This document shows, one piece after another, positions 30,884 through 39,310 of a stretch of 64,000 nucleotides of DNA. Position 1 is the stretch's first letter. Each line of letters starts with the position of its first letter. The DNA comes from an uncultured Lachnospiraceae bacterium (GTDB lineage Bacteria; Bacillota; Clostridia; Lachnospirales; Lachnospiraceae): NCBI GenBank assembly GCA_900550475.1, contig URSA01000001.1, positions 62,001 to 126,000 of the forward strand, written 5' to 3'. The position numbers and the translations under genes are program-made. The notes beneath the pieces were generated by a model, which had not been told where the DNA came from, ran no database searches, and saw only the letters and a program-made list of their open reading frames with translations.

Positions 30884-32738
30884 CTGCGGTTTAAATGAAA
30901 GACAAATGCTTGCGCTGCATCACGGCGAGGGCCCGGCAATTGTATTTGCCGGACCCGGCAGTGGCAAGACCACGGTGTTGACAAAACGCACGGCGCATCT
31001 GATTTTGGAGAGAGGCATTTCTCCGGCCTCCATACTGGTGATCACCTATACCAAAGCGGCCGCCCTGTCCATGCAGCATCGTTTCTTTGCCGGGATGAAG
31101 GGAATGAGCCCTCCTGTTACATTCGGCACCTTTCATGCGGTATTCTATCAGATTCTACGGTCAAGATATCATTTCAAGGCGGACTGTCTCCTGTCTGACG
31201 GGGGCAAACGCATCCTGTTATCCCATATTTTAAAACAATTTCATATGGAGTGGGACATAGGAGAGCAGCTGCTCGCCTGTATCAGTCTGCAAAAAAACGG
31301 ACGGACAACGCTGCCCCTGCCGGAGCAGGTAAGCCGGGAGCAGTTTGAAGAGATCAGCCGGCTTTATGCAGCACGGACGGCAGCCCTCGGCAAGCTGGAC
31401 TTTGACGATATGCTTACAAAATGCAGAACGCTCTTAACGGAAGATGCACAGGAGCGCATGCGGTGGCAGAGGCACTTTTCTTATCTGCTGGCGGACGAGT
31501 TTCAGGACTGCAATTTGATTCAGTATGAGCTTCTTGGTCTGTTAGCGGAGCCGGAGAGGAATCTGTTTGTGGTGGGGGATGACGATCAATCCATCTACGG
31601 CTTTCGCGGCGCAGCTCCGGACATTATGCGGAGATTCTTAAGGGACTATCCGGACGCACAGCGGTATCTGCTCACGGAGAATTACCGCTGTGCAGGAGAG
31701 ATTGTGGACGCCGCAGGCAGGGTGATCTCACAGAACAAGGATCGTGTCCCAAAGCAGTGTACCGCCAACGGGAGCAATCTGAGAAGACACGCACAGATCA
31801 GGGTCAGGGCGTTTCCCGATAAGGGTGCCCAATATGCATATTTGGCGGGGCAGATTAAGGAAAATGAATCCATTCCGTTTCGGGAGAATGCGATTCTTTG
31901 CAGAACCAATGCAGGGCTTGCCGCCGTACAGGGGATTCTGGAGAGGGAAAAGATACCCTGCATTGGCGGAAACAGGCGGGAAGGCCTGTATCAGACCTTT
32001 TTTGCGGAGGATCTGCGCTGTTATCTCGCAATGGCGATGGGGGACTGCCGCAGGGGGACGATTCTTTGCGTGATCAATCACCCGGAGCGCGGGATCGGCA
32101 GGGAGGGGATGGAGGAAGGACAGGTTTCCCTGACGGCGCTGGCGCAGAGCTATGAGGCATGCGGACAGAGGCGGGAGGCAGATCGGCTCCGGAAACTTGC
32201 GTCGCAATTAAAACAGGTGAGCAAAATGTCTCCCTACCTTGCAATCGGGATGGTACGGAAGGTGGTGGGCTATGACCGGTATCTGCGTGAGAGAGCGGGG
32301 AAAAACCAGCTGTTGTATGAGGAATGGGAGAGGGGAGTCGGTCTTTTGCAGGAGGAGGCAAAGCAGTTTGTACGGATTGAGGACTGGATTTCCTACATGG
32401 GGTCGCAGAAAAGGATGCAGCCGCCCGGCGGGGCGTCTTGGGATGGTGACGGTGTGCGGCTTATGACGCTGCATGCAGCCAAGGGACTGGAATTTTCAAG
32501 GGTGTTTATTCCGGATGTGAATGAGGGGAATATTCCGTATGGAAAAATGCTCTCCGATGAGACGGCGGAGGAGGAGAGAAGACTGTTCTATGTGGGAATG
32601 ACGCGCGCAAAAACTGCCCTTCAGCTTCTGTGCGTACAGGGCACAAATGCATCGGGGCAGCCGTCGCGTTTTTTGAAGCCGCTTGCGGATTGGTGGGATC
32701 AGTCCTCGGAATCGTCCAGCAATTCATCAAATTCCTGA
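30876..32738 (+). CDS. UvrD/PcrA-like superfamily 1 helicase, short form
   Basis: The 620-residue ATP-dependent 3'-5' DNA helicase has Q-motif LNERQMLAL, Walker A GPGSGKTT (about 25-32), DEFQDCN, VVGDDDQSIYGFRGA, LMTLHAAKGLEF and ERRLFYVGMTRAK, all intact. It is about 100 residues shorter than typical PcrA/UvrD and lacks the long C-terminal tail. ATG 30876 lies inside the end of gltX, with a weak binding site, so translation is probably coupled. The 3' end overlaps the converging DUF1292 gene by 40 bases. Confidence 0.88.
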   Translation: MPDCGLNERQMLALHHGEGPAIVFAGPGSGKTTVLTKRTAHLILERGISPASILVITYTKAAALSMQHRFFAGMKGMSPPVTFGTFHAVFYQILRSRYHFKADCLLSDGGKRILLSHILKQFHMEWDIGEQLLACISLQKNGRTTLPLPEQVSREQFEEISRLYAARTAALGKLDFDDMLTKCRTLLTEDAQERMRWQRHFSYLLADEFQDCNLIQYELLGLLAEPERNLFVVGDDDQSIYGFRGAAPDIMRRFLRDYPDAQRYLLTENYRCAGEIVDAAGRVISQNKDRVPKQCTANGSNLRRHAQIRVRAFPDKGAQYAYLAGQIKENESIPFRENAILCRTNAGLAAVQGILEREKIPCIGGNRREGLYQTFFAEDLRCYLAMAMGDCRRGTILCVINHPERGIGREGMEEGQVSLTALAQSYEACGQRREADRLRKLASQLKQVSKMSPYLAIGMVRKVVGYDRYLRERAGKNQLLYEEWERGVGLLQEEAKQFVRIEDWISYMGSQKRMQPPGGASWDGDGVRLMTLHAAKGLEFSRVFIPDVNEGNIPYGKMLSDETAEEERRLFYVGMTRAKTALQLLCVQGTNASGQPSRFLKPLADWWDQSSESSSNSSNS

Positions 32739-33022
32739 CTGTCCAGATATTCGTCAAAGGCATCTGCTACGGATTCATACTCGTCATCATCTTCAATGAA
32801 GAGCAGCTCCGGCTCGGCGTTGGGATCGGACTCGTCCTCCTTGTAACCGTAGAACCAGACCTCTCCGTCCTCGTTATCCCCGTTCTCATCAAGGGGAAGC
32901 AGGACAATATAGTCTTTTTCGGATACGGTCAAAATGGTAACAACGGCGCAGTTGACTTCCCTGCCATCGTCCAATTCAAGCGTCACGGTCATTTCCTCAT
33001 CTGCAAAATTATTCTCAGCCAT
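32699..33022 (-). CDS. DUF1292 protein
   Basis: This acidic 107-residue protein of the DUF1292 family is common in Firmicutes and of unknown role: VTLELDDGREVNCAVV at the start, then KDYIVLLPLDENGD, EVWFYGYKED and LLFIEDDDEYESVADAF. It starts at ATG 33022 behind AAAGGAGCGAACC. Convergent 40-base overlap with the helicase gene. Confidence 0.85.
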   Translation of the reverse strand: MAENNFADEEMTVTLELDDGREVNCAVVTILTVSEKDYIVLLPLDENGDNEDGEVWFYGYKEDESDPNAEPELLFIEDDDEYESVADAFDEYLDSQEFDELLDDSED

Positions 33023-33142
33023 GGTTCGCTCCTTTCGTTTTTTTTATTATAACCTTTTTGACGGCAAAACACAACTTCAAACAGGCGATGATCTCCTCTA
33101 AAATAATACAACTTAGCGTAGAACAAGAGGGGCTTTGTATGA

Positions 33143-33200
33143 TATAATGAATCTCAAGGAAAAACAAGCGGCTGCGAAGCAGACATTTGTTTTTCCTTGA
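33143..33200 (+). promoter_or_regulatory. -10 box and strong 5' UTR hairpin before the GlgX-like gene
   Basis: TATAAT (33143-33148) without a good -35 is followed 6 bases later by a perfect 14-bp stem TCAAGGAAAAACAA (33154-33167) / TTGTTTTTCCTTGA (33187-33200). The hairpin would be at the extreme 5' end of the mRNA, with 55 bases left to the start codon. No T-run fits a terminator on the plus strand; a 5' stabiliser or RNA switch is possible. Confidence 0.5.
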
Positions 33201-33255
33201 TTCGTGAGCTTATGGCATATAGGCTTGAAGTTGACGGCAGGAGAGGAGAGCGGTT

Positions 33256-35109
33256 TTGAAAATTACGATCGAGAGGGGTGTTCCCTATCCGCTTGGCGTG
33301 ACGGTGGATCAATCGGGTATCAATTTTGCATATGTGAGCAGGGAAGAGGACTGCGGCGTGGTGCTCTTTAAAAGAGGCAGCCGCAGGGAGTACAGGCGGA
33401 TTCCGTTCTGTCCCGACTATGCCGTGGGAGATGTGTGCTGTATGCATGTGAGCGGGATTCCCGCACAGGACATGGCGTACTGTTTCTATGAGGGCGCGAC
33501 CCTCAGGACGGATGAACGGGGAAAGGATTTCCCCGACGGAAAGAAGTTTGGCAGCGCTGCATCCGATGAACCGGTTCCTGCTTTTTTTCCTGTGCAGCCC
33601 TTTGACTGGGAGGGAGATTGCTTTCCCCGCGTGCTCTATGAGGACAGCGTCTGCTACTGTATGCATGTGCGCGGTTTTACCAGACATGCTTCCTCCGGGG
33701 TGAAGCATAGGGGAACCTTTGCGGGCGTTATGGAGAAGCTGCCTTATCTGAAACAACTGGGCATTACCACGCTGGAGCTGCAGCCCGTGTATGAATTTAC
33801 AGAGTATGAGACAAAGCGTGAGAAAGAGCATCCCTTTGCAGATCAGGGGGAGCGGAAGCTCAATTACTGGGGATATGCGGGAGGCAATTATTACAGCCCC
33901 AAGAGCAGTTATGCGGCAGGAGATGCGTCGGAGGAGTTCAAGACCCTCATTAAAGCCCTTCATAAAGAAAAGATGGAGGCGGTGCTGCAGTTTTATTTTA
34001 CGGACAAGACCTCCAGACTGGAGATTCAGGATATTTTGCGATACTGGGTGACCGTTTACCATGTGGACGGTTTTCACCTGAAAGGCGAAAACATCGATCC
34101 CGGATTGATTGCGGAGGATCCTGTTCTGGCGCGCACGAAGCTCTGGTATTACGGGTTCCCGGAAACACCGGGGACAAAGCAGGGCGGCGAGCGGTATAAG
34201 GCGGAATATAAGGATGACTTCCGCTACAATATGCGGCGTTTCCTGAAAGGGGACGAGGGCATGCTGCAGACGGTGATGTACCATCTGAAACATAATCCGG
34301 TGGAAACAGGACAGATCAATTATCTGACCAATTACGACGGCTTTACCATGATGGACTTGGTTTCCTACGACAGAAAACACAACGAGGAAAACGGCGAGGA
34401 CAACAAGGACGGAAATGATTACAACGCAAGCTGGAACTGCGGGCATGAGGGAGCGACGCGCAAGCGGAGCGTTCTGGCGCTTCGCCGACAGCAGATGAAG
34501 AATGCGTGGATGCTGCTTCTCCTATCTCAGGGAACGCCTTTGTTCTTCATGGGAGATGAGTTTGGAAACTCCCAGAAGGGAAACAACAATCCCTACTGCC
34601 AGGACAACGACATCGCGTGGCTTAATTGGAAAAATGCAGAGACCAACAGCGGGCTGCTTCTATTTGTGCGAAATCTCATTAAACTTCGGAGGGAGCATCC
34701 GGTTTTCCGCCAGCCTGCGGAGCTCAGGCTGATGGACTATGCCTCCTGCGGCTATCCTGATCTTTCCTATCACGGGGAAGCACCGTGGAAACCGGAGCTT
34801 GCAAGCTACAGCAGACAGTTGGGCGTCATGTACTGCGGCGATTATGCGCACCGTCAGGACGGTACGGCGGACGATTTCTTCTATGTGGCGTACAATATGC
34901 ACTGGGAGCCGCACCGCTTTTCCCTTCCGAAGCTGCCGAAGGATTTTCTGTGGCAGACCGTCGCGCGGACGGACGCCGGTGAAAAGGAAGATGCGCCGCT
35001 TTGCAGGGAGCCGTATACGGTGGAGATACCGCCCAGAAGCATCCGGCTTTTTGCCGGAATATCGAACGGGAAGGATTGTGTGAAACATGAATGTATGGGG
35101 ACATTTTAA
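33256..35109 (+). CDS. GlgX/isoamylase-like protein lacking catalytic residues
   Basis: The 617-residue protein has the glycogen-debranching architecture: N-terminal beta domain (VPYPLGVTVDQSGINFAYVS), GH13 barrel and C-terminal beta domain. Family signatures survive (YDGFTMMDLVSYDRKHNEENGE part; LLLLSQGTPLFFMGDEFG; NNPYCQDNDIAWLNW). But the nucleophile region, normally DGFRFD, reads DGFHLK (about 270-275). The acid/base region, normally KLIAEPWD, aligns with TKLWYYGF, and region I (DVVxNH) reads LQFYFTD. Only the region IV Asp remains. It is probably a glycogen-binding or regulatory pseudoenzyme, still under good coding constraint. GTG/TTG alternatives: TTG at 33256 with AGGAGAGGAGAGCGGTT upstream. 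Confidence 0.82.
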   Translation: MKITIERGVPYPLGVTVDQSGINFAYVSREEDCGVVLFKRGSRREYRRIPFCPDYAVGDVCCMHVSGIPAQDMAYCFYEGATLRTDERGKDFPDGKKFGSAASDEPVPAFFPVQPFDWEGDCFPRVLYEDSVCYCMHVRGFTRHASSGVKHRGTFAGVMEKLPYLKQLGITTLELQPVYEFTEYETKREKEHPFADQGERKLNYWGYAGGNYYSPKSSYAAGDASEEFKTLIKALHKEKMEAVLQFYFTDKTSRLEIQDILRYWVTVYHVDGFHLKGENIDPGLIAEDPVLARTKLWYYGFPETPGTKQGGERYKAEYKDDFRYNMRRFLKGDEGMLQTVMYHLKHNPVETGQINYLTNYDGFTMMDLVSYDRKHNEENGEDNKDGNDYNASWNCGHEGATRKRSVLALRRQQMKNAWMLLLLSQGTPLFFMGDEFGNSQKGNNNPYCQDNDIAWLNWKNAETNSGLLLFVRNLIKLRREHPVFRQPAELRLMDYASCGYPDLSYHGEAPWKPELASYSRQLGVMYCGDYAHRQDGTADDFFYVAYNMHWEPHRFSLPKLPKDFLWQTVARTDAGEKEDAPLCREPYTVEIPPRSIRLFAGISNGKDCVKHECMGTF

Positions 35110-35665
35110 AACCATTACCTATCACAGGTGGCTGGTGTGTAAGGGCTGTTTTGCGGTAGGGCTTTACAGACAGGGTCTTACCCATGATCTTTCCAAGTAT
35201 GAGCCGTCCGAGTTCTGGGTCGGAGCCAGATATTATCAGGGAAACCGCAGCCCCAACAATGCCGAGCGCGAGGCGATCGGGTATTCCGGCGCGTGGCTGC
35301 ACCACAAGGGCAGGAACAAGCACCATTATGAATACTGGATCGACTATTCCATGCACGGAGGAGACGGACATATGCAGCCGGCTCCGATGCCGAGAAGGTA
35401 TATTGCGGAGATGGTGATGGACAGGATCGCCGCCTGCAAGGTGTATGAGAGAGAGAACTACACGAGTGCCTCCCCGTTACACTATTACCTGAAGGGGAAG
35501 AATCCTGCCTATATGCATTCCTTTACCAGAAAGAGTCTGGAAAAGATCCTGACCATGCTTGCCGAAAAGGGGGAGAAGGCGACTTACTCCTATATAAAAA
35601 ATGTTTTCCTGAAGTCACGTTCCGCAAGGAGCAGAATAAAATACAGTAAAACCTTGAAAAAATGA
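35087..35665 (+). CDS. DUF5662 protein
   Basis: The 192-residue protein fits DUF5662: WGHFKTITYHRWLV at the start, LTHDLSKYEPSEFW (about 31-44), NAEREAIGYSGAWLHHKGRN, EYWIDYS. The spaced His and Asp residues suggest an HD-like metal site; function is unknown. ATG 35087 overlaps the GlgX-like gene by 23 bases, so both are translated from one mRNA. Confidence 0.75.
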   Translation: MNVWGHFKTITYHRWLVCKGCFAVGLYRQGLTHDLSKYEPSEFWVGARYYQGNRSPNNAEREAIGYSGAWLHHKGRNKHHYEYWIDYSMHGGDGHMQPAPMPRRYIAEMVMDRIAACKVYERENYTSASPLHYYLKGKNPAYMHSFTRKSLEKILTMLAEKGEKATYSYIKNVFLKSRSARSRIKYSKTLKK

Positions 35666-35674
35666 GAATCGATT

Positions 35675-36025
35675 ATGTGTTGTAGCTGGATTATTCTGTT
35701 TCTTTTGTTCTGTAACGGCGGCTGTACAAATGGTAGCGGCTGCGGGAATAACTGCGGAAACGGCTGTGGAAACAATTGCGGCAACGGTTGCGGGAACAAC
35801 CGCGAAGGAAGCAACCGCGGCGGTAGCTGCGGCAGCACCGGCAGGGAATCCTGCGGAAATCAGAACAGCGGTCGCGGCGGTAACGCCAATGAAGGCTGCG
35901 GATGCGCACAGGCGCGCCAGACAGCCGAAAACAGGGATGAGGATTGCGGTTGCAATATGATGCCGCCCCCCTGGGCAAGAAGCGGTTTTAACAATTCCGA
36001 AACCTGCGGATGTGAAGGTCAGTAA
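35675..36025 (+). CDS. Cys/Gly/Asn-rich repeat protein
   Basis: The 116-residue protein has a hydrophobic N-terminus MCCSWIILFLLFC followed by repeats of the type GCGNNCGNGCGNN and a looser Gly/Ser/Asn part with Cys pairs (GCGC, CGC). Composition resembles the so-called high-cysteine (chorion-like) proteins of Clostridia, whose role is unknown; a spore-coat or cell-surface crosslinked protein is plausible. The binding site is weak. A terminator follows 13 bases after the stop. Confidence 0.6.
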   Translation: MCCSWIILFLLFCNGGCTNGSGCGNNCGNGCGNNCGNGCGNNREGSNRGGSCGSTGRESCGNQNSGRGGNANEGCGCAQARQTAENRDEDCGCNMMPPPWARSGFNNSETCGCEGQ

Positions 36026-36038
36026 AAAAATAACCAAG

Positions 36039-36066
36039 ATGCCGGTGCAAACAGCACCGGCATTGT
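36039..36066 (+). terminator. Terminator after the Cys-rich gene
   Basis: ATGCCGGTGC (36039-36048) and GCACCGGCAT (36054-36063), 10 perfect base pairs with a 5-base loop, then TGTT. The T-run is short. Confidence 0.65.
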
Positions 36067-36094
36067 TGCAAAATGCACAGAAATTGTATATAAT
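36066..36094 (+). promoter_or_regulatory. Promoter of the cheX-like/cheY pair
   Basis: TTGCAA (36066-36071), N17, TATAAT (36089-36094), 47 bases before the start at 36142. Confidence 0.7.
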
Positions 36095-36141
36095 GGAGAA
36101 AAGTGCCTTTATGGGATACAGACAGAGGGAAAGGAGAAGGT

Positions 36142-37032
36142 ATGGTAGAGTATTTATTGGGAAACTATTTGGTAAAACAGGGGAAGATTACCAAAGACCA
36201 GCTTGAAGAAGTGATTGCAAAGCAGGACGAGACGAGAGTAAAAATGGGGTTACTGGCTGTCACGGAGGGAATCATGACGGTGGAGCAGGCAGAGAGCGTG
36301 AACAGACTGCAGGCATCCATGGATAAGCGTTTTGGTGACATCGCGGTGGAGAAGGGGTATCTGACCGAGGAACAGATCAGCAATCTCTTGAAAAAGCAGG
36401 GAAATGCATACCTTGCATTTGCACAGGCACTGGTGAATGCAGACATGCTGACGCTGCAGGAGCTTGAGGAGATGCTGGACGGCTTCCAGCAGGAGAACGG
36501 CTTTTCCAAGTCGGATATGGAGGACATCCGAAGCGACGAGCCGGAGAGGATCGTACCGCTTTATCTGCCGCCGGAAGCGCTTGCCTGTAAGGATATCGTG
36601 GGAGTGATGATCCGGACGCTGATCCGCTGTGTAAACCGTCATGTCTACATAGGAAAAGCCCGGATCGGAGAGACGCTCTCCGTGGGCAAATCCGCTTTCC
36701 AGAAAATGGTGGGCTTTACGGCTCCGGTCGGAGGCTGCCGGGAGATCGAGACCGGTTTCGCAGAGGAGAACGGGGGACTGCGCGCCATTGCATCCGCTTA
36801 CTGCAAGGAAGAGGAGCTGGACGAGGAAGACCTTTTGGACGCAGCGGGCGAGCTGCTTAATTGTGTAAACGGACTGTTCGTGTCGGGGCTCAGCAGAAGC
36901 GGCATTGATTCGGAGCTGCTTCCGCCCATCGAAATGTCTCAGCCCTCTGTTTTGAAGCAGGCAGGCGTATGCAGCATTCCGGTAAAGATTAAGGATAAAG
37001 AAGCATTGTTCATCATTATGGGCAGAAAGTAG
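36142..37032 (+). CDS. MshEN-like repeats fused to a CheX-type phosphatase domain
   Basis: ATG 36142 is chosen for AAAGGAGAAGGT; a longer frame from 36103 lacks a site. In the 296-residue protein, residues 1-115 hold two repeats of the pattern LGxxLVxxGxITxxQLxxxIxxQ (YLLGNYLVKQGKITKDQLEE; RFGDIAVEKGYLTEEQISNL), like the MshEN domain that binds cyclic di-GMP in GspE/MshE ATPases. Residues 130-296 resemble CheX, a CheY-P phosphatase, with a GxAPVGGxxE-type region and ELLNCVNGLFVS. A CheY follows 12 bases downstream, its likely target. Confidence 0.72.
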   Translation: MVEYLLGNYLVKQGKITKDQLEEVIAKQDETRVKMGLLAVTEGIMTVEQAESVNRLQASMDKRFGDIAVEKGYLTEEQISNLLKKQGNAYLAFAQALVNADMLTLQELEEMLDGFQQENGFSKSDMEDIRSDEPERIVPLYLPPEALACKDIVGVMIRTLIRCVNRHVYIGKARIGETLSVGKSAFQKMVGFTAPVGGCREIETGFAEENGGLRAIASAYCKEEELDEEDLLDAAGELLNCVNGLFVSGLSRSGIDSELLPPIEMSQPSVLKQAGVCSIPVKIKDKEALFIIMGRK

Positions 37033-37044
37033 GAGGAAAAGCAG

Positions 37045-37404
37045 ATGGCGAAGGTATTGATTATAGACGATTCCAAAATGTCCAGAAGAATGCTTCGGAC
37101 GATTCTCGAGGGAATCGGACATGATATTGTAGGAGAGGCAGGAAACGGCGAGGAAGGACTTACCCTTTATAAGGAGCTTACTCCCGACGTTGTAACCATG
37201 GACATCACCATGCCGGAGATGGACGGCATCAAGTGCCTGCAGAAAATCATGGATATTGATCCCGCAGCTAAGGTTCTCATGGTGACGGCAGCCGGGCAGG
37301 CTTCCAAGCTGATGGAGGCATTGAAGAGCGGGGCGAAAGATTTTATCTGCAAGCCCTATGAGCCGGAACAGATCATCAATGCGGTAAAAGAAGTGTTGAA
37401 ATAA
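37045..37404 (+). CDS. CheY-type response regulator
   Basis: The 119-residue single receiver domain has the acidic pair in LIIDDSKMSRRML (Asp 8, Asp 9), phospho-acceptor Asp in DVVTMDITMPEMDG (about 53), Thr in VMVTAAGQ and Lys in FICKPYEPE. There is no output domain. It pairs with the upstream CheX-like phosphatase; no flagellar or che kinase genes are in the window. Confidence 0.9.
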   Translation: MAKVLIIDDSKMSRRMLRTILEGIGHDIVGEAGNGEEGLTLYKELTPDVVTMDITMPEMDGIKCLQKIMDIDPAAKVLMVTAAGQASKLMEALKSGAKDFICKPYEPEQIINAVKEVLK

Positions 37405-37416
37405 AAAAACGAAAAA

Positions 37417-37455
37417 GCACCCGTCCACAGGTAGAAGTGAACGGGTGTATTTTTT
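37417..37455. terminator. Bidirectional terminator between cheY and potD
   Basis: GCACCCGT (37417-37424) and ACGGGTGT (37441-37448); T-runs follow on the plus strand (ATTTTTTGC) and, read the other way, on the minus strand (CTTTTTCGTTTTTTT). It serves both converging units. Confidence 0.75.
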
Positions 37456-37467
37456 GCTTTTCAAGCT

Positions 37468-38529
37468 TTAATTGGACTTTACTTCCTTCCAAAGCTCATT
37501 ATACAGGGCTTCGGCGTCCTCACCAAGATAGGAGAAGACCTCCAGATTGTTGTACTTGCTAAGATCGGGGAAAGCAATCTCGGAGTTGCGGATATCCTCG
37601 TCCTCGATCAGAGCCTGCGCTGCCGTGTTCGGCGTGGAGTAAGTGATGTACTCAAAGTTTAACAGTGCAATGTCGCCGCGGCACATAAAGTCGATGAACT
37701 TCTCTGCATTTTCTTTGTTCGGCGCATTCTTGGGAATCACCCATCCGTCGATCCAGACATTGGTTCCTTCCTCGGGAATCACATAGGCAAGATCGGGATT
37801 TTCACGCTGGGTATAGATGGCTTCGCCAGAGTAGATCACGCCGAGAGCCGCCTCCCCGCCAATCATTTTGTCACGCACCTGGTCGATTACATATGCCTGC
37901 ACAAGAGGCGCCTGTTTGATCAGAAGATCCTTTGCCTCCTCAAGCTCCTGTTTGTCGGTGCTGTTCATGGAGTAACCAAGCTCCTTCAGGGCAACCATAA
38001 ACAGGTCACGAACGGACTCCTGCATCAGGATGTTGTCTGCATATTTCTCATCCCAAAGAATGGACCAGCTTGTGACCGGCTCGTCTACCATGGTGGTGTT
38101 GTAAAGGATGCCGACCGTACCCCAGCAGTAGGGAACACAGTATTTGTTTCCGGGGTCAAAGCCCTCCGCCTGCTCATAGTACTGTGCACCGATATTTGCC
38201 TTGGCGTTGGGCAGGTTATCCCAGTTCAATTCAGCCAACATGTCGTTGTCGATCATTTTCCGGACCATGTAATCCGAAGGACAGATCACATCATACTGGG
38301 AAGCACCTGCCTCAACCTTGGGATACATGATCTCGTTTGTCTCATATTCGTCGTAAACCACCTCGATGCCGGTTTCCTCCTCAAACATCCGGAGGGTTTC
38401 CTCATCGATGTACTCGCCCCAGTTGTAAACGTAGACCTTTCCGTTGGGGTACTTACCGGAAGATCCGCATCCGCCAAGAAGAGAGGCGGACATGACGGTG
38501 ACCAGCACCAGTGCCAAAAGTTTTTTCAT
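37468..38529 (-). CDS. potD: Spermidine/putrescine-binding lipoprotein
   Basis: The 353-residue substrate-binding protein has a lipoprotein signal (VMSASLLGGCGSSG, Cys at about 21) and the PotD start VYVYNWGEYIDEETL, then YDVICPSDYMVRKMI and WGTVGILYNT. It delivers polyamines to the PotABC transporter outside the membrane. Last gene of potABCD, followed by a terminator. Confidence 0.93.
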   Translation of the reverse strand: MKKLLALVLVTVMSASLLGGCGSSGKYPNGKVYVYNWGEYIDEETLRMFEEETGIEVVYDEYETNEIMYPKVEAGASQYDVICPSDYMVRKMIDNDMLAELNWDNLPNAKANIGAQYYEQAEGFDPGNKYCVPYCWGTVGILYNTTMVDEPVTSWSILWDEKYADNILMQESVRDLFMVALKELGYSMNSTDKQELEEAKDLLIKQAPLVQAYVIDQVRDKMIGGEAALGVIYSGEAIYTQRENPDLAYVIPEEGTNVWIDGWVIPKNAPNKENAEKFIDFMCRGDIALLNFEYITYSTPNTAAQALIEDEDIRNSEIAFPDLSKYNNLEVFSYLGEDAEALYNELWKEVKSN

Positions 38530-38545
38530 TTATTCTCCTCCATTC

Positions 38546-39310
38546 CTATTTTTCTTTCGGTGTCCTGTTTACCAAAAGAAGCAAAATCAACACAGAGCCG
38601 AATATAATCGTGGACAGCGCATACATCTCGGGCTTGATTCCCTTTTTGACTTCCGTGTATATTTTAGTGGATAGTGTATCAAGTCCGGGGCCTTTTGTAA
38701 AGTGGGTAATGACAAAATCATCCAATGACATGGTAAATGCCATCAGAAAGCCCGATAAGATACCCGGCATGATATCGGGCAGGATCACCTTGAAAAAGGC
38801 ATGCAGGTTTGATGCACCGAGGTCCAGCGCCGCCTCGTATGTGTTGGGATTCAACTGCTTCATACGGGGCATGACATTCAATATCACATAAGGAATGTTG
38901 AATGTGATATGGGCAAGCAGTATGGTCACAAAACCAAACTGCATCTTCAGAACGATAAACAAAAGCATCAGGGAGATGCCGGTCACAATCTCTGCATTCA
39001 GCATGGGAATGTTTGTGATTCCGAGCAGGATCGTGCGGTTACGGCGTTTCATGTACTGCATGGAAATGCAGGCGATCACGCCGATCAGTGTTGCAATCAG
39101 AGAGGAGAGCAGGGCAATCGCCAGCGTATTCCAGAGAGCCTGCAGGATCTCCTTATTCTGAAAGAGGGAGACATACCATTTCGTGGTAAAGCCGCCCCAT
39201 TTTGCCCTCGACTTGCTGGCATTGAAGGAAAGTACCACCAGTGTGCCGATGGGGGCATATAAAAACAGAAAGATGAGCGCAATATAGATGCGTCTTGCCG
39301 CTTTTCTCAT
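38546..39310 (-). CDS. potC: Polyamine ABC transporter permease PotC
   Basis: The 254-residue membrane protein has six hydrophobic helices and the EAA loop YEAALDLGASNLHAFFKVILP. The start (MRKAARRIYIALIFLFLYAP) matches PotC. ATGA overlap with potB upstream. Confidence 0.92.
   Translation of the reverse strand: MRKAARRIYIALIFLFLYAPIGTLVVLSFNASKSRAKWGGFTTKWYVSLFQNKEILQALWNTLAIALLSSLIATLIGVIACISMQYMKRRNRTILLGITNIPMLNAEIVTGISLMLLFIVLKMQFGFVTILLAHITFNIPYVILNVMPRMKQLNPNTYEAALDLGASNLHAFFKVILPDIMPGILSGFLMAFTMSLDDFVITHFTKGPGLDTLSTKIYTEVKKGIKPEMYALSTIIFGSVLILLLLVNRTPKEK

Noticed and set aside
33154..34446. 430-codon open frame on the minus strand
   Set aside because: It lies entirely opposite the GlgX-like gene and its leader, has no ribosome site and a His/Arg/Leu-rich composition typical of antisense frames.
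36250..37464. 404-codon open frame on the minus strand
   Set aside because: Antisense to the CheX-like and cheY genes, whose motifs are clear; no binding site and no recognisable domains.
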